Translations under genes and position numbers: made by a program | Notes under the pieces: model-generated | Seen by the model: only the letters and a program-made list of their open reading frames with translations | What the model was told of the DNA's origin: nothing | Databases searched by the model: none | From: DATKDP01 sp035546335 | GTDB lineage: Bacteria; Acidobacteriota; Thermoanaerobaculia; Gp7-AA8 | Length of the DNA: 42,676 nt | Direction of reading: 5' to 3' | Assembly (NCBI GenBank): GCA_035546335.1 | Contig: DATKDP010000080.1 | Coordinates: 1-42,676, forward strand | Shown here: in pieces, positions 24,706 through 33,135 of the stretch | Layout of the letters: every line of letters starts with the position of its first letter | How positions within the stretch are numbered: position 1 is the first letter of the stretch

Positions 24706-27117
24706 ATGCCCGGCAGACGTTTGCTTTCGATTCTCGCCCTCCTGGGCGGCCTCGCCGCCATCCTCTATGTCGCCATCAGTTTCTTCGTTCCGTCGCCACG
24801 GCGGTTGATTCTGGGGGTCGACAAGAGAACCGGCAGGATACGCCACGTCGATCAGTCGATCACATTCCTCCCGCCCAATCGTTATTACCGCCTTTCGTTC
24901 GAGAAACGCGAAGGCGCCGCGCAGCGGGACGGAGTCATCACCATGACCTCGCGCGAAGGCGTGCCCGTCAAGATCAACTACAGAATCCGGTTCGGAATCA
25001 ACCAGAGCCGGCTTCCCGATGCACGGCGCCTCGTGGCCGAGGGGTGGACCGCGTGGCTGAACGCGCGCGTCGCCGAGGCCGTGTCCGCGGTGATCGCCGA
25101 AGTCGGCATCGAAGAGCTCGCCTCGCCGGTCTCGCAGTTTGCACGGCAACGTGAAACACTCGCTCAGACCGTCAGCAGGCATCTTGCTGACAGCGGACTG
25201 AACGTCAGCTTCTTCGCGATTCAGCGGATCGACATCGACCGCCCGGCGCTGCTGCAGTACAAGCGCAACGAACTGCGACGGAACGCGCGCGGACCCCTCG
25301 GGCGCGTCGCCGTCTTCGCCCTCGACGGCGCTGACTGGGAGCTTCTCTCGGAGCTGATGCAGGACGGGCGAATGCCGAATCTCCGGGCTCTGACCGGTGG
25401 CGGGACGACCGCCTCGGTGCAGACGATCCAGCCGACTGCCGCGCCTCTGGTCTGGTCGACCGTTGCAACCGGCCTGCCTCCCGACCGCCATGGAGTCGTC
25501 GACTTTTTCACACAGGATCCGTCCCGGGCACCCGTCGATGCATCCTCGAGGCGGGTTCCCGCCGTCTGGGAGATCGCCACCGCGTTCGGCCGGCCGAGCC
25601 AGGTCGTTTCCTGGTGGGGAGCATGGCCCACGGCCGGCGAGACCATCACCTTCGGGACACCGATCGAGCTTCGCTCGTCAGCAATCCGCCCCGCCTCACT
25701 GCAGCCGATCGTGGCGGAAAATCTCACTCCGGAGGGAACCATCGGGCACCAGCAGATACGGCGGTTCCTCAACATTTCCGAGGCGGAATTTCAACGGGCG
25801 ATCAATGCAGGGAACGCCAGCGACCCCATCGTGCTCTTTCGCTCGATACTCGCGAAAACCTGGACCGACCACCGTGTCGCCCTCGCGATCTACGATCAAT
25901 CGAGCCCCCTGCTGATGATGATCAGCTATGAAGGCACCGACGCCGTCAACCATCTCTTCGGACCGTACCATCCGCCATACCGCCAGGGGATCGCGTCCGA
26001 TGCCTTTCGAAAGTTCTGGCCGGCCGTGGCCAACTACTATTCCGAGATCGATCGTCTTCTCGGTGAATGGACGGCCGTTCTGCCGCAGGACACGACGGTG
26101 ATGATCGTTTCCGGCTACGGAATGAAGTGGGGCCGCGACCGGCCGCGGGAGCCGCCGGCAGGTGCCAGTGCACTTCCCGACCACCGCAATCTCGGCGCGC
26201 TCGTTCTGTTCGGAAATCGCGTCGCACCCTCCGCGCGCCGGCATCTGATCTCGATCTACGATGTCGCGCCGACCATCCTCACCATCCTCGGCCTCCCCGT
26301 CGCAAGAGAAATGCCCGGGCGATTCTTCGCCGCAGGCTTCTCGGATGTCGAAGCAATCGACGGCGTCTCCGTCACCAGCTACAGCGAGATCATCGCTCCG
26401 CCAGGCCCTCGATCCGGCGTCGAAGCCGACCGCGGTCTCTATCGGGCGCGACTCCAGGAGATAGGACACGTGGTCGATCCGACGAGAAGCGAGCCGCAGC
26501 TCGTCGGGGAAGCAGCGATCTCGCGCCAGGTGCCTCCAGGGAGCGAGCGGTGGGGACTCTACGCCTGGCATAACAATCAGGGAGTCGAGCTGCGTCGGAA
26601 ACAGCAGCTGCGCGAAGCGGCTGATGCGTTCGCCCGTGCCATCGAGCTGAATCCCGAGCGTCCGGTCGCTTACCTGAATCTGGCGATGGTTCTGTACGAC
26701 CGGCAGCAATACACCGCGGCCGAGACTCTCTTTTTTCGAGCGATCGAGAAGGGACTCCCGAGCCCCGAAAATTATCTGATCGATTTCGCGGCACTCTACA
26801 GGCAGAACGACATGCCGACGCGCGCCATCAACGTCCTGGTGAAGGGGCGGGAACTGCTGCCGGAATCGTTCGTGATCGTGTCGAATCTCGGCTCGGTTCT
26901 GGCGGAGGCCGACCGCTACACCGACGCCGTGACCGAGCTCGAACGTGCCCTTGCCATGCGCCCCACGTCGACTTCCGTCCTCAACAACCTCGCACTGATT
27001 CACCTCCACCGCAAGGAGTACGCGCGCGCTCTCGACTACTGGAACCGCTCTCTGGTGATCGATCCCAGACAGCCGCACATCCGCCAGGCCGTGATGGCGA
27101 CACAGTCGCGAATGTAG
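24706..27117 (+). CDS. Three-part protein: SPFH-like, alkaline-phosphatase-superfamily and TPR domains
   Basis: The 803-residue protein has an N-terminal membrane helix (residues about 5-27). An SPFH/band-7-like segment follows at about 33-180 (GVDKRTGRIRHVDQSITFLPP, then ISYRI-type strands and LADSGLNVSFFAIQRIDID). About 198-560 is a type I phosphodiesterase/alkaline-phosphatase-fold domain with AVFALDGADW (Asp207), QPTAAPLVWSTVATG (candidate nucleophile Thr244), EGTDAVNHLF (Asp412, His416) and PDHRNLG (His493). The usual SDHG metal motif reads SGYG (469-472), so two expected ligands are absent. About 610-800 is a TPR array. A membrane-attached scaffold or altered hydrolase is possible; the substrate is unknown. 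Confidence 0.82.
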   Translation: MPGRRLLSILALLGGLAAILYVAISFFVPSPRRLILGVDKRTGRIRHVDQSITFLPPNRYYRLSFEKREGAAQRDGVITMTSREGVPVKINYRIRFGINQSRLPDARRLVAEGWTAWLNARVAEAVSAVIAEVGIEELASPVSQFARQRETLAQTVSRHLADSGLNVSFFAIQRIDIDRPALLQYKRNELRRNARGPLGRVAVFALDGADWELLSELMQDGRMPNLRALTGGGTTASVQTIQPTAAPLVWSTVATGLPPDRHGVVDFFTQDPSRAPVDASSRRVPAVWEIATAFGRPSQVVSWWGAWPTAGETITFGTPIELRSSAIRPASLQPIVAENLTPEGTIGHQQIRRFLNISEAEFQRAINAGNASDPIVLFRSILAKTWTDHRVALAIYDQSSPLLMMISYEGTDAVNHLFGPYHPPYRQGIASDAFRKFWPAVANYYSEIDRLLGEWTAVLPQDTTVMIVSGYGMKWGRDRPREPPAGASALPDHRNLGALVLFGNRVAPSARRHLISIYDVAPTILTILGLPVAREMPGRFFAAGFSDVEAIDGVSVTSYSEIIAPPGPRSGVEADRGLYRARLQEIGHVVDPTRSEPQLVGEAAISRQVPPGSERWGLYAWHNNQGVELRRKQQLREAADAFARAIELNPERPVAYLNLAMVLYDRQQYTAAETLFFRAIEKGLPSPENYLIDFAALYRQNDMPTRAINVLVKGRELLPESFVIVSNLGSVLAEADRYTDAVTELERALAMRPTSTSVLNNLALIHLHRKEYARALDYWNRSLVIDPRQPHIRQAVMATQSRM

Positions 27118-27153
27118 TGGTGATGGAGGGTATGACGCACCCCCTTTCGCCAC

Positions 27154-27274
27154 CTGCTATCTGCTATCTGCTATCTGCTATCTGTCTTCTGGTTTCTGGT
27201 TTCTGGTTTCTGCCTTCTGCCTTCTGCCTTCTGCCTTCTGCTATCTGCTATCTGCTATCTGCCTTCCGCCTTCT
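27154..27274. repeat. Heptanucleotide array (CTGCTAT, CTGGTTT, CTGCCTT units)
   Basis: The gap between the TPR/phosphodiesterase gene and the MoeB-type gene contains successive 7-bp units: four CTGCTAT, three CTGGTTT, four CTGCCTT, then CTGCTAT again. It is related to the array at 17804-17995. No gene is present. Confidence 0.9.
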
Positions 27275-27318
27275 CCACGGCATACGCCATACTGCCCACC
27301 GGTTGTAACTGACCACTG

Positions 27319-28467
27319 ATGACGACGACCGCCCGATCTTCGCCTCTGACCGATGCCGAGCTGGCACGCTACGCCCGCCATATCTCGCTCCCTCAGGTCG
27401 GCCTCGAGGGACAGCTTCGGCTGAAGGCAGCCGCGGTCGCGATCGTCGGCGCGGGAGGTCTCGGCAGCCCCGCTGCTCTCTATCTCGCTGCAGCAGGAAT
27501 CGGACGAATCGGAATCATCGATTTCGATCGCGTCGACCTGTCGAATCTTCACCGGCAGGTGCTTCATGGCACCAGCGATCTCGATCGCCCCAAGATCGAA
27601 TCGGCGCGGGAGCGGTTGCGGGATATCAATCCCGAGATCGAGATCGATGCCCACGGCACCTCGCTCTCCTCCGCCAACGCCCTTGACATACTCCGCCCCT
27701 ACGACATCATCCTCGACGGAAGCGACAACTTCGCGACCCGCTACCTCGTCAACGACGCGGCGGTTCTTCTCGGCAAGCCGGATGTCTACGGCTCGATCTT
27801 CCGATTCGAGGGACAGGTCTCGATCTTCGGACTCGCAGACGGTCCCTGCTATCGCTGTCTCTATCCGGAGCCGCCGCCGCCGGGCCTGATCCCCTCCTGC
27901 GCCGAGGGAGGGGTGATCGGCGTACTGCCCGGGGTGATCGGAATGCTGCAGGCGACCGAAGCGGTCAAGCTCTTCCTCGGGATCGGCGAGCCGCTCGCCG
28001 GCCGTCTCCTCCTGTTCGACGCCCTTCAGATGTCTTTTCGTGAGCTCCGGCTGCGCAAGAGTCCCGACTGTGCACTCTGCGGTCCGAATCCCACGATCCG
28101 AGCGCTGATCGACTACGAGCGCTTCTGCGGAGGGCCGCCCGCCGAATCTGATGGCGACGAAATCACGCCCGCCGAGCTCGCCGCTCGGCTCGAGCGCGGA
28201 GACTCGCTTCGCCTCATCGATGTCCGCGAGGTGCCGGAGTGGAGGTCCGGACGGATCGAAGGAGCGGAGCACATTCCGCTGGGAACCATCGTGCACGACC
28301 AGAGCCGGCTGAAGTCTGATGAGGAGATCGTTCTCTATTGCCGTTCGGGAAGCCGAAGCGCGAACGCGCTGGAGGCGCTCCGGGCAGCGGGATTCAGCAA
28401 CCTCAGAAGCCTGGCGGGAGGCATCGACCGATGGGCTCGCGAAGTCGGGCCGCCGTCGCGACCGTGA
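27319..28467 (+). CDS. moeB: MoeB/ThiF-type adenylyltransferase with C-terminal rhodanese domain
   Basis: The 382-residue enzyme has an E1-like domain (about 10-250): YARHISLPQVGLEGQ, the nucleotide loop VAIVGAGGLGSPAALYLAAAG, IIDFDRVDLSNLHRQ, and zinc cysteines in CYRC and CALC. The C-terminal rhodanese domain (about 275-375) has the active-site loop CRSGSRS. Such fusions adenylate the C terminus of sulphur carriers (MoaD, ThiS or similar) and supply sulphur for molybdopterin, thiamin or other cofactors. No carrier gene is adjacent, so the exact pathway is open; moeB is the nearest family name. Confidence 0.9.
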   Translation: MTTTARSSPLTDAELARYARHISLPQVGLEGQLRLKAAAVAIVGAGGLGSPAALYLAAAGIGRIGIIDFDRVDLSNLHRQVLHGTSDLDRPKIESARERLRDINPEIEIDAHGTSLSSANALDILRPYDIILDGSDNFATRYLVNDAAVLLGKPDVYGSIFRFEGQVSIFGLADGPCYRCLYPEPPPPGLIPSCAEGGVIGVLPGVIGMLQATEAVKLFLGIGEPLAGRLLLFDALQMSFRELRLRKSPDCALCGPNPTIRALIDYERFCGGPPAESDGDEITPAELAARLERGDSLRLIDVREVPEWRSGRIEGAEHIPLGTIVHDQSRLKSDEEIVLYCRSGSRSANALEALRAAGFSNLRSLAGGIDRWAREVGPPSRP

Positions 28468-28470
28468 GTG

Positions 28471-28995
28471 TCAGCGCGCGGCGGCGAGCGCGAACGGCTT
28501 CTCTCTCGCGAACAGAATCACGATCGATTTCCCGACGGCCCGGCTGTTCGGCGCCCCGGGAATGATCGCCATTCCGACGTCGCGATATTCGGATGAGAGG
28601 ATGTTCTCACGGTGTCCCTTCGACTCCATCCACGCCGTGACGAGGATCTGCGCCGTTTCGAATCCGGCCGCCAGATTCTCGCCGGCTCGCAGGAAGTCGT
28701 ACCCGCGCAATCGGACCCAGACGAACGGCGAGCGGCCGTCCGGCGACTCGTGCGAGAAATACTGCAGCTCTTCCATGTCGCGCATCCGATCGGCCGCTGC
28801 AGCGCTCAGCCGCGGGTCTTCCCGAAGCGGTGCGACCCCGTGCAGCCCGCGATAGAAGTTCATCAGCTGAAGAACCGAGGCGTTGTTGATGTCCGTACCG
28901 GGAAGGAACGGCTCCGCGGCAACGGGGAGTGCCGCGGCCACGGCGACCGCGAGGATCACGAGGATGGCGGATCGTTTCCCTGAGGCGCGGTTCAT
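28471..28995 (-). CDS. Secreted CAP-domain (SCP/PR1) protein
   Basis: The 174-residue protein starts at the ATG at 28995. A signal peptide (SAILVILAVAVAAALPVAAE) precedes a CAP domain with LLQLMNFYRGLHGVAPL-type start, YFSHESPDG, AGENLAAG and WMESKGHRENIL. The His and Glu residues of the conserved CAP cleft are present. Bacterial CAP proteins are secreted, and their activity is mostly unknown. Its 3' end is three bases from the convergent moeB gene. Confidence 0.9.
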   Translation of the reverse strand: MNRASGKRSAILVILAVAVAAALPVAAEPFLPGTDINNASVLQLMNFYRGLHGVAPLREDPRLSAAAADRMRDMEELQYFSHESPDGRSPFVWVRLRGYDFLRAGENLAAGFETAQILVTAWMESKGHRENILSSEYRDVGMAIIPGAPNSRAVGKSIVILFAREKPFALAAAR

Positions 28996-29103
28996 GATCG
29001 AGATGATAGTCCTTTCACCGGCCGGAAGGAGAGCCGGCGAGTCGTTGTAACCGAGCATTTGCATGCTGTCATCCCGAGCTCGAAAACGGTGCTGTGCGCC
29101 GCT

Positions 29104-29176
29104 GAAGAGGGAATGACACCGCAAACCTTGCCGTCATCCCGAGCGCGTGGTGGGCGGGAAGGCGAGGGATCTCCCC
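29104..29176. repeat. GTCATCC-type dispersed repeat, copy 1
   Basis: 29104-29143 matches 30529-30568 at 37 of 40 bases (starting GAAGAGGGAATGACAC and ending with GTCATCC). 29149-29176 is identical to 20972-20999. The gap 28996-29233 contains no gene. Confidence 0.8.
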
Positions 29177-29233
29177 GCAGGTCCAATGGAACCGACGTCC
29201 GAGGGAACGAGGAGCGCAGCGCAATCGCTTCAG

Positions 29234-30421
29234 CTACGCCGGGGCGACCCGGAGGAAGAAGGTGCAGGCCTTTCCGCTCTTCGACTCGACCCACACCTGG
29301 CCGCCGTGATCGATGGCGAACTGGCGGCATCGCGCGAGTCCCTTGCCGGTGCGGACGGGGTCCGACTGGTCCCAGACGAAACCGGGATCGAAGATCGATT
29401 TCCGGTATTCCTCCGGAACGATCGGCCCGTTGTCCATCACGAAGAAGAGGAGCAGCGGCCTTTCCTTGTGCTCCATGAGGCGGGCTCCGAGAACGATCTG
29501 GCCACCCTGCGGCACATAATGCAGCGCGTTCTCGAGCATCGTCTGAAGCGAGGTTCGGAGCCGGTGCTCGTCTTCGAAGCGCTGCTCGATCAGAGGCGAA
29601 TCGATCTTGATCGTGACGCCCTTCCGCTCGGCCATCACGCGAAACTGCTCGCCCAACTTCCGCACGATGTCCGAAACATGCCGCGTGTGCTTCTCCTGCG
29701 GTACGGAGGTCGTCTCATCGACGTTCGCCGCGAGCTCGAGCGAGGAGAGGATCTGATCCATGGTGATCACCGCATCGTCGATCACCGGATCCGTCCGGCG
29801 CTGCTGGCTCGCCTGGCTGAGCGACTCATGCAGAGAGCGGAGCGGCACCAGCACGGTCTCGCGGATGAAGTTCGCGAACGGCGTCTGGTCGGGGACGGCA
29901 TCGTGCGGCTTGAGGACCAGGACGGCACCGGCGGCGCTTCCGGAGAGGGGGACGAGCGAGAAGGCCACCTCGCGCATCCCGAGAAGGAAGGACGCCTCGA
30001 GAGGTTGCGTCAGATCGGCGATGCGGAGTCCGATCGTCGCTTCGATCGCCGGGAGTGAGATCTGATCGGAGTCGATTCCGAGTAGCCGCCGCGCCTCCTC
30101 GGTGACGAATTTCACCATTCGGTCGGCAGCCACCAGGATGGCCGCAATGTCGGACGCTGCCAGCACGTCGCAGACGCTCGTGATCGCCAGCGAAGTCGAC
30201 TCGACGGGGAAATGAACGAGGGGAGCCTTGGGAAAGGTCTCGAGGGCGTATTGCGCGGCCCGCTCCCGGCCGACGGCTGACGTGGAGGAACTTCCGCTCG
30301 CGCGTTCTCCTGACGGCACCACGGGCTTGCTCGACGGCCTTCGAGGGCGATCACACTTGTCGCACAGAAACCCGTCAGGGATTGCATCACCGCACACGAG
30401 ACAGCTGGATTTAGTCGACAC
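29234..30421 (-). CDS. Soluble histidine-kinase-like protein with N-terminal zinc ribbon and degenerate catalytic motifs
   Basis: The 395-residue frame starts at GTG 30421. The N terminus has paired CxxC motifs (CLVC at 7-10, CDKC at 20-23), a zinc-ribbon-like segment. A PAS-like region follows (about 75-185: DIAAILVAADRMVKFVTEEARRLLG). In the DHp region the usual SHELRTPL reads RETVLVPL, so the phospho-acceptor His is replaced by Glu. The ATPase domain keeps the N-box (TMLENALHYV) and DNGP, but the second glycine of G1 and one of G2 (GKGLAR) are changed. It may be a pseudokinase or signalling scaffold. No response regulator is adjacent. Confidence 0.82.
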   Translation of the reverse strand: MSTKSSCLVCGDAIPDGFLCDKCDRPRRPSSKPVVPSGERASGSSSTSAVGRERAAQYALETFPKAPLVHFPVESTSLAITSVCDVLAASDIAAILVAADRMVKFVTEEARRLLGIDSDQISLPAIEATIGLRIADLTQPLEASFLLGMREVAFSLVPLSGSAAGAVLVLKPHDAVPDQTPFANFIRETVLVPLRSLHESLSQASQQRRTDPVIDDAVITMDQILSSLELAANVDETTSVPQEKHTRHVSDIVRKLGEQFRVMAERKGVTIKIDSPLIEQRFEDEHRLRTSLQTMLENALHYVPQGGQIVLGARLMEHKERPLLLFFVMDNGPIVPEEYRKSIFDPGFVWDQSDPVRTGKGLARCRQFAIDHGGQVWVESKSGKACTFFLRVAPA

Positions 30422-30528
30422 CAGACTCGAAAACCCCAGAATCGGTCATATTACTCCGATTGGAGAGGGGCCTCAAATCGCGAGGCGCAGACGAAACGAT
30501 GAGTGAAAGACCGGCGCGCCGCCGCGGT

Positions 30529-30568
30529 GAAGAGGGAATGACACGACAAACCTTGCCGTCATCCTGAG
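30529..30568. repeat. GTCATCC-type dispersed repeat, copy 2
   Basis: This 40-base copy has three differences from 29104-29143 and is followed by a GAAGGATCTG motif at about 30590. Apart from this repeat, the 417-base gap 30422-30838 shows no gene I can support. Confidence 0.8.
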
Positions 30569-30838
30569 CGAGGCGGATGAGTGAGTGAGCGAAGGATCTG
30601 CGTTCTCAGACAGTTGCCGATCGCGGCGCGGCAAGGACGCCCGTTCCCGGGTGCCCCGCGCGTCCCTCGTGCGCCCCTTCGAAACCGATCTCTTCCGCGC
30701 CCGCGCAGGTCATCTCGCGGTGCGAAGCTCATCGCGCGGTCCACCCCTCGGTTATGCCCTCGGTTATGACTCCGGGTCTCGATTCGTTGAACAGTCGCTT
30801 CCCACTTCGACAAGCCGCAGTGAAAGTCCGCCCCCCGA

Positions 30839-31303
30839 TCATTCGCTCAGAAACCTCTCCATCAGGCGCGCATTCTCCTCCATCGCGCGAAGCTCGACCC
30901 AGTATGCCCATGCAAAGAGGATGATCGTCAGGAGCGACAGGAGATGATGAGCGAGAGAAGGAACCTTCCCCGTGTGCACGCCCCCTCCGATGATGAACGT
31001 GACCATGATCGACGCCATGGCCCACATCGCCGCCGGAAACACCTTCGATTTGAACAGTCTCGTCGACCGAACGACGCTCTGCTCGTCCGCTGCGCCCTTC
31101 GCCTTGTCCTTGATCTCTTTCCCCGTTCCGATGAAAAAGAACATCGTCATCGACTGCGAAAAGAGGCCGACGACGACTGTCGCCAGAGCAAAAAGAATAT
31201 GGCGTGCGATGTCGGCGGGAGAGGCGGCCAGGTAACCGGAGATCGAGGTGACGATGAGTCCGGCGAGAGTCAGGAGCGTGGTCATCAGAAGAAGCTGAGC
31301 CAT
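30839..31303 (-). CDS. Multi-pass membrane protein of unknown function
   Basis: The 154-residue protein has four hydrophobic segments: LLLMTTLLTLAGLIVTSISGYL, ILFALATVVVGLFSQSMTMFFFIG, AAMWAMASIMVTFIIGGGV, and LLSLLTIILFAWAYWVEL. A charged loop (GKEIKDKAKGAADEQS) separates the second and third. It is not recognised. TATAAT lies only eight bases before the ATG on the minus strand, which would give a nearly leaderless transcript. It is divergent from purM. Confidence 0.75.
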   Translation of the reverse strand: MAQLLLMTTLLTLAGLIVTSISGYLAASPADIARHILFALATVVVGLFSQSMTMFFFIGTGKEIKDKAKGAADEQSVVRSTRLFKSKVFPAAMWAMASIMVTFIIGGGVHTGKVPSLAHHLLSLLTIILFAWAYWVELRAMEENARLMERFLSE

Positions 31304-31311
31304 GGCGCGGG

Positions 31312-31317
31312 ATTATA
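31312..31317 (-). promoter_or_regulatory. Candidate -10 box for the membrane-protein gene
   Basis: A perfect TATAAT on the minus strand lies eight bases upstream of the ATG at 31303. No good -35 element is visible at the usual spacing. Confidence 0.45.
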
Positions 31318-31354
31318 GACACGATTCGCTGCGACGCGCCCGCAACCCCCCTGC

Positions 31355-31360
31355 TATACT
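31355..31360 (+). promoter_or_regulatory. Candidate -10 box for purMN
   Basis: TATACT on the plus strand lies 51 bases before the purM ATG in the divergent region. The -35 region is weak. Confidence 0.4.
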
Positions 31361-31411
31361 GCCGAGCCCGGAGGCAGCGAGGCGCATTTCCCGCCCTCCC
31401 TCGTGACTGCG

Positions 31412-32479
31412 ATGACCGAAAAGGGAACGAGGTATCGCGACGCCGGCGTCGACATCGACGCCCAGGACGAGGCGTTGCGCCAGGTGCGGCGGGTCGTGCG
31501 CGACACATGGAGTCCGAATGTGCTTTCGGACATCGGAAGTTTCGGGGGGCTCTTCCGCGCCTCCTTCGGCGAGATGGACTCGCCGATTCTCGTCTCCTCG
31601 ACGGACGGCGTCGGCACGAAGCTGCGGGTGGCGCAGGCGATGAAAATCCACGACACGATCGGCTACGATCTCGTCTGCCACTGCGTCAACGACATTCTCG
31701 TGCAGGGGGCGCGGCCTCTCTTCTTTCTCGATTACTTCGCCACCGGAAGGCTCCGTCCTCCGGTCATGGTCGACGTCATCCGCGGCATGGCGGAGGCCTG
31801 CCGGGAGAACGGAGTCGCCCTGATCGGCGGCGAGACGGCGGAGATGCCCGGTTTCTACACCGAAGGAGACTACGACGTGGCGGGCTTCATCGTCGGCGTC
31901 GTCGACGAGAAGCATCTGATCGACGGCCGGCGAATCGCAGCGGGCGATCTCCTCATCGGACTTCCCTCGACGGGACTTCACACCAACGGCTACTCACTCG
32001 CACGGAAGATCATCGAGCAGCAGGATCTCGACTACCAGTCGATCGTTCCGGAAGTCGGAGGAAAAATCGGCGAGATTCTACTGAATCATCACATCTCGTA
32101 TCTGCGACCCCTTCTTCCGCTGATCGAAGAAGGGCTGATCCACGGCCTCGCCCACATTACCGGAGGCGGCCTGACCGACAACGTGCCGCGCATTCTCCCC
32201 TCCAACTGCGACGCACGGATCAAGCTGGGAGCGTGGGACGTGCCGCCCATCTTTCGTTTCCTCTACGAGAAGGGGGGCGTCGCGATCGACGAGATGCTCC
32301 GGGTATTCAACATGGGAGTCGGGATGGTCGTCGTCGTCCCCCCCGCCTCCGTCGATCGCGTGATCAAGCGTCTGGAGATCGTGCGACAGCCGTACTACTT
32401 CATCGGCAACATCGTGGCAGGCAGCGGGACGGTGGTCTACGATTCCCCTCCCTCCGCCTTTCCGAGCTGGATCGAGTGA
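31412..32479 (+). CDS. purM: Phosphoribosylformylglycinamidine cyclo-ligase (AIR synthetase)
   Basis: The product has 355 residues from the ATG at 31412; a GTG at 31403 would add three. Motifs are YRDAGVDIDAQDEAL, SSTDGVGTKL, DLVCHCVNDILVQGA, LIGGETAEMPGFY, GLPSTGLHTNGYSL and HITGGGLTDNVPRIL, all standard for PurM. It makes aminoimidazole ribonucleotide from FGAM with ATP. Its stop overlaps the purN start. Confidence 0.98.
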   Translation: MTEKGTRYRDAGVDIDAQDEALRQVRRVVRDTWSPNVLSDIGSFGGLFRASFGEMDSPILVSSTDGVGTKLRVAQAMKIHDTIGYDLVCHCVNDILVQGARPLFFLDYFATGRLRPPVMVDVIRGMAEACRENGVALIGGETAEMPGFYTEGDYDVAGFIVGVVDEKHLIDGRRIAAGDLLIGLPSTGLHTNGYSLARKIIEQQDLDYQSIVPEVGGKIGEILLNHHISYLRPLLPLIEEGLIHGLAHITGGGLTDNVPRILPSNCDARIKLGAWDVPPIFRFLYEKGGVAIDEMLRVFNMGVGMVVVVPPASVDRVIKRLEIVRQPYYFIGNIVAGSGTVVYDSPPSAFPSWIE

Positions 32480-33099
32480 TGCGCCGGCGGCTCGCGGTTC
32501 TCCTCTCCGGCAGAGGCTCGAACTTCGACGCGATCCGGCGTGCGATCGAGACGGATGCGCTCGAGGCCGAGATCGTCGCGGTGATCTCGAACCGCCCCGA
32601 CGCGTTGGGACTCGAGCGAGCCCGCGACGCCGGACTTCCTGCCTTCATCGTCGATCATCGCCGGTTTCCGACGCGCGAGGCACACGAGGAGCAGCTCGTT
32701 CGCATTCTCGACGAGGTGAAACCTCACTTCATCGTTCTGGCAGGCTACATGAGAATGCTGAGCCCGTCATTCGTTGCGCGCTATCCGCGGCGCATCGTCA
32801 ACATCCATCCTTCGCTCCTGCCGGCGTTCCCCGGACTGGGAGCTCAGGCTCAGGCACTGGCGCATGGCGCGCGGGTCTCGGGCTGCACCGTGCACTTCGT
32901 CGACGAAACGCTCGACGACGGACCGATCATCGAACAGCGGGCGGTCGAGGTGCTCGAAGACGACACGGAGGAAACGCTCTCGGCGCGCATTCTCGAGCAG
33001 GAGCATCGAGCCTATGTCGCCGCCCTGGCAAGACTGTGCGAAGGGAACTACCGCGTCGATGGCCGGCGCGTGATCTTCGGGAAGGGGCCTCGGACGTAG
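32479..33099 (+). CDS. purN: Phosphoribosylglycinamide formyltransferase
   Basis: The 206-residue protein begins MRRRLAVLLSGRGSNFDAI and has VVISN-type strands, VLAGYMRMLSP, the catalytic NIHPSLLPAFPG, and SGCTVHFVDETLDDGPII. It transfers a formyl group from 10-formyl-tetrahydrofolate to GAR. The ATG shares a base with the purM stop (TGATG), so the pair is translationally coupled. Confidence 0.97.
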   Translation: MRRRLAVLLSGRGSNFDAIRRAIETDALEAEIVAVISNRPDALGLERARDAGLPAFIVDHRRFPTREAHEEQLVRILDEVKPHFIVLAGYMRMLSPSFVARYPRRIVNIHPSLLPAFPGLGAQAQALAHGARVSGCTVHFVDETLDDGPIIEQRAVEVLEDDTEETLSARILEQEHRAYVAALARLCEGNYRVDGRRVIFGKGPRT

Positions 33100-33135
33100 G
33101 GGTGCACAGCGAGGTGACGGACACGTGCCCACGGC

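Noticed and set aside
30585..30838. Short open frames in the gap before the membrane-protein gene
   Set aside because: They are short, Arg/Pro-rich, overlap on both strands and include repeat sequence.
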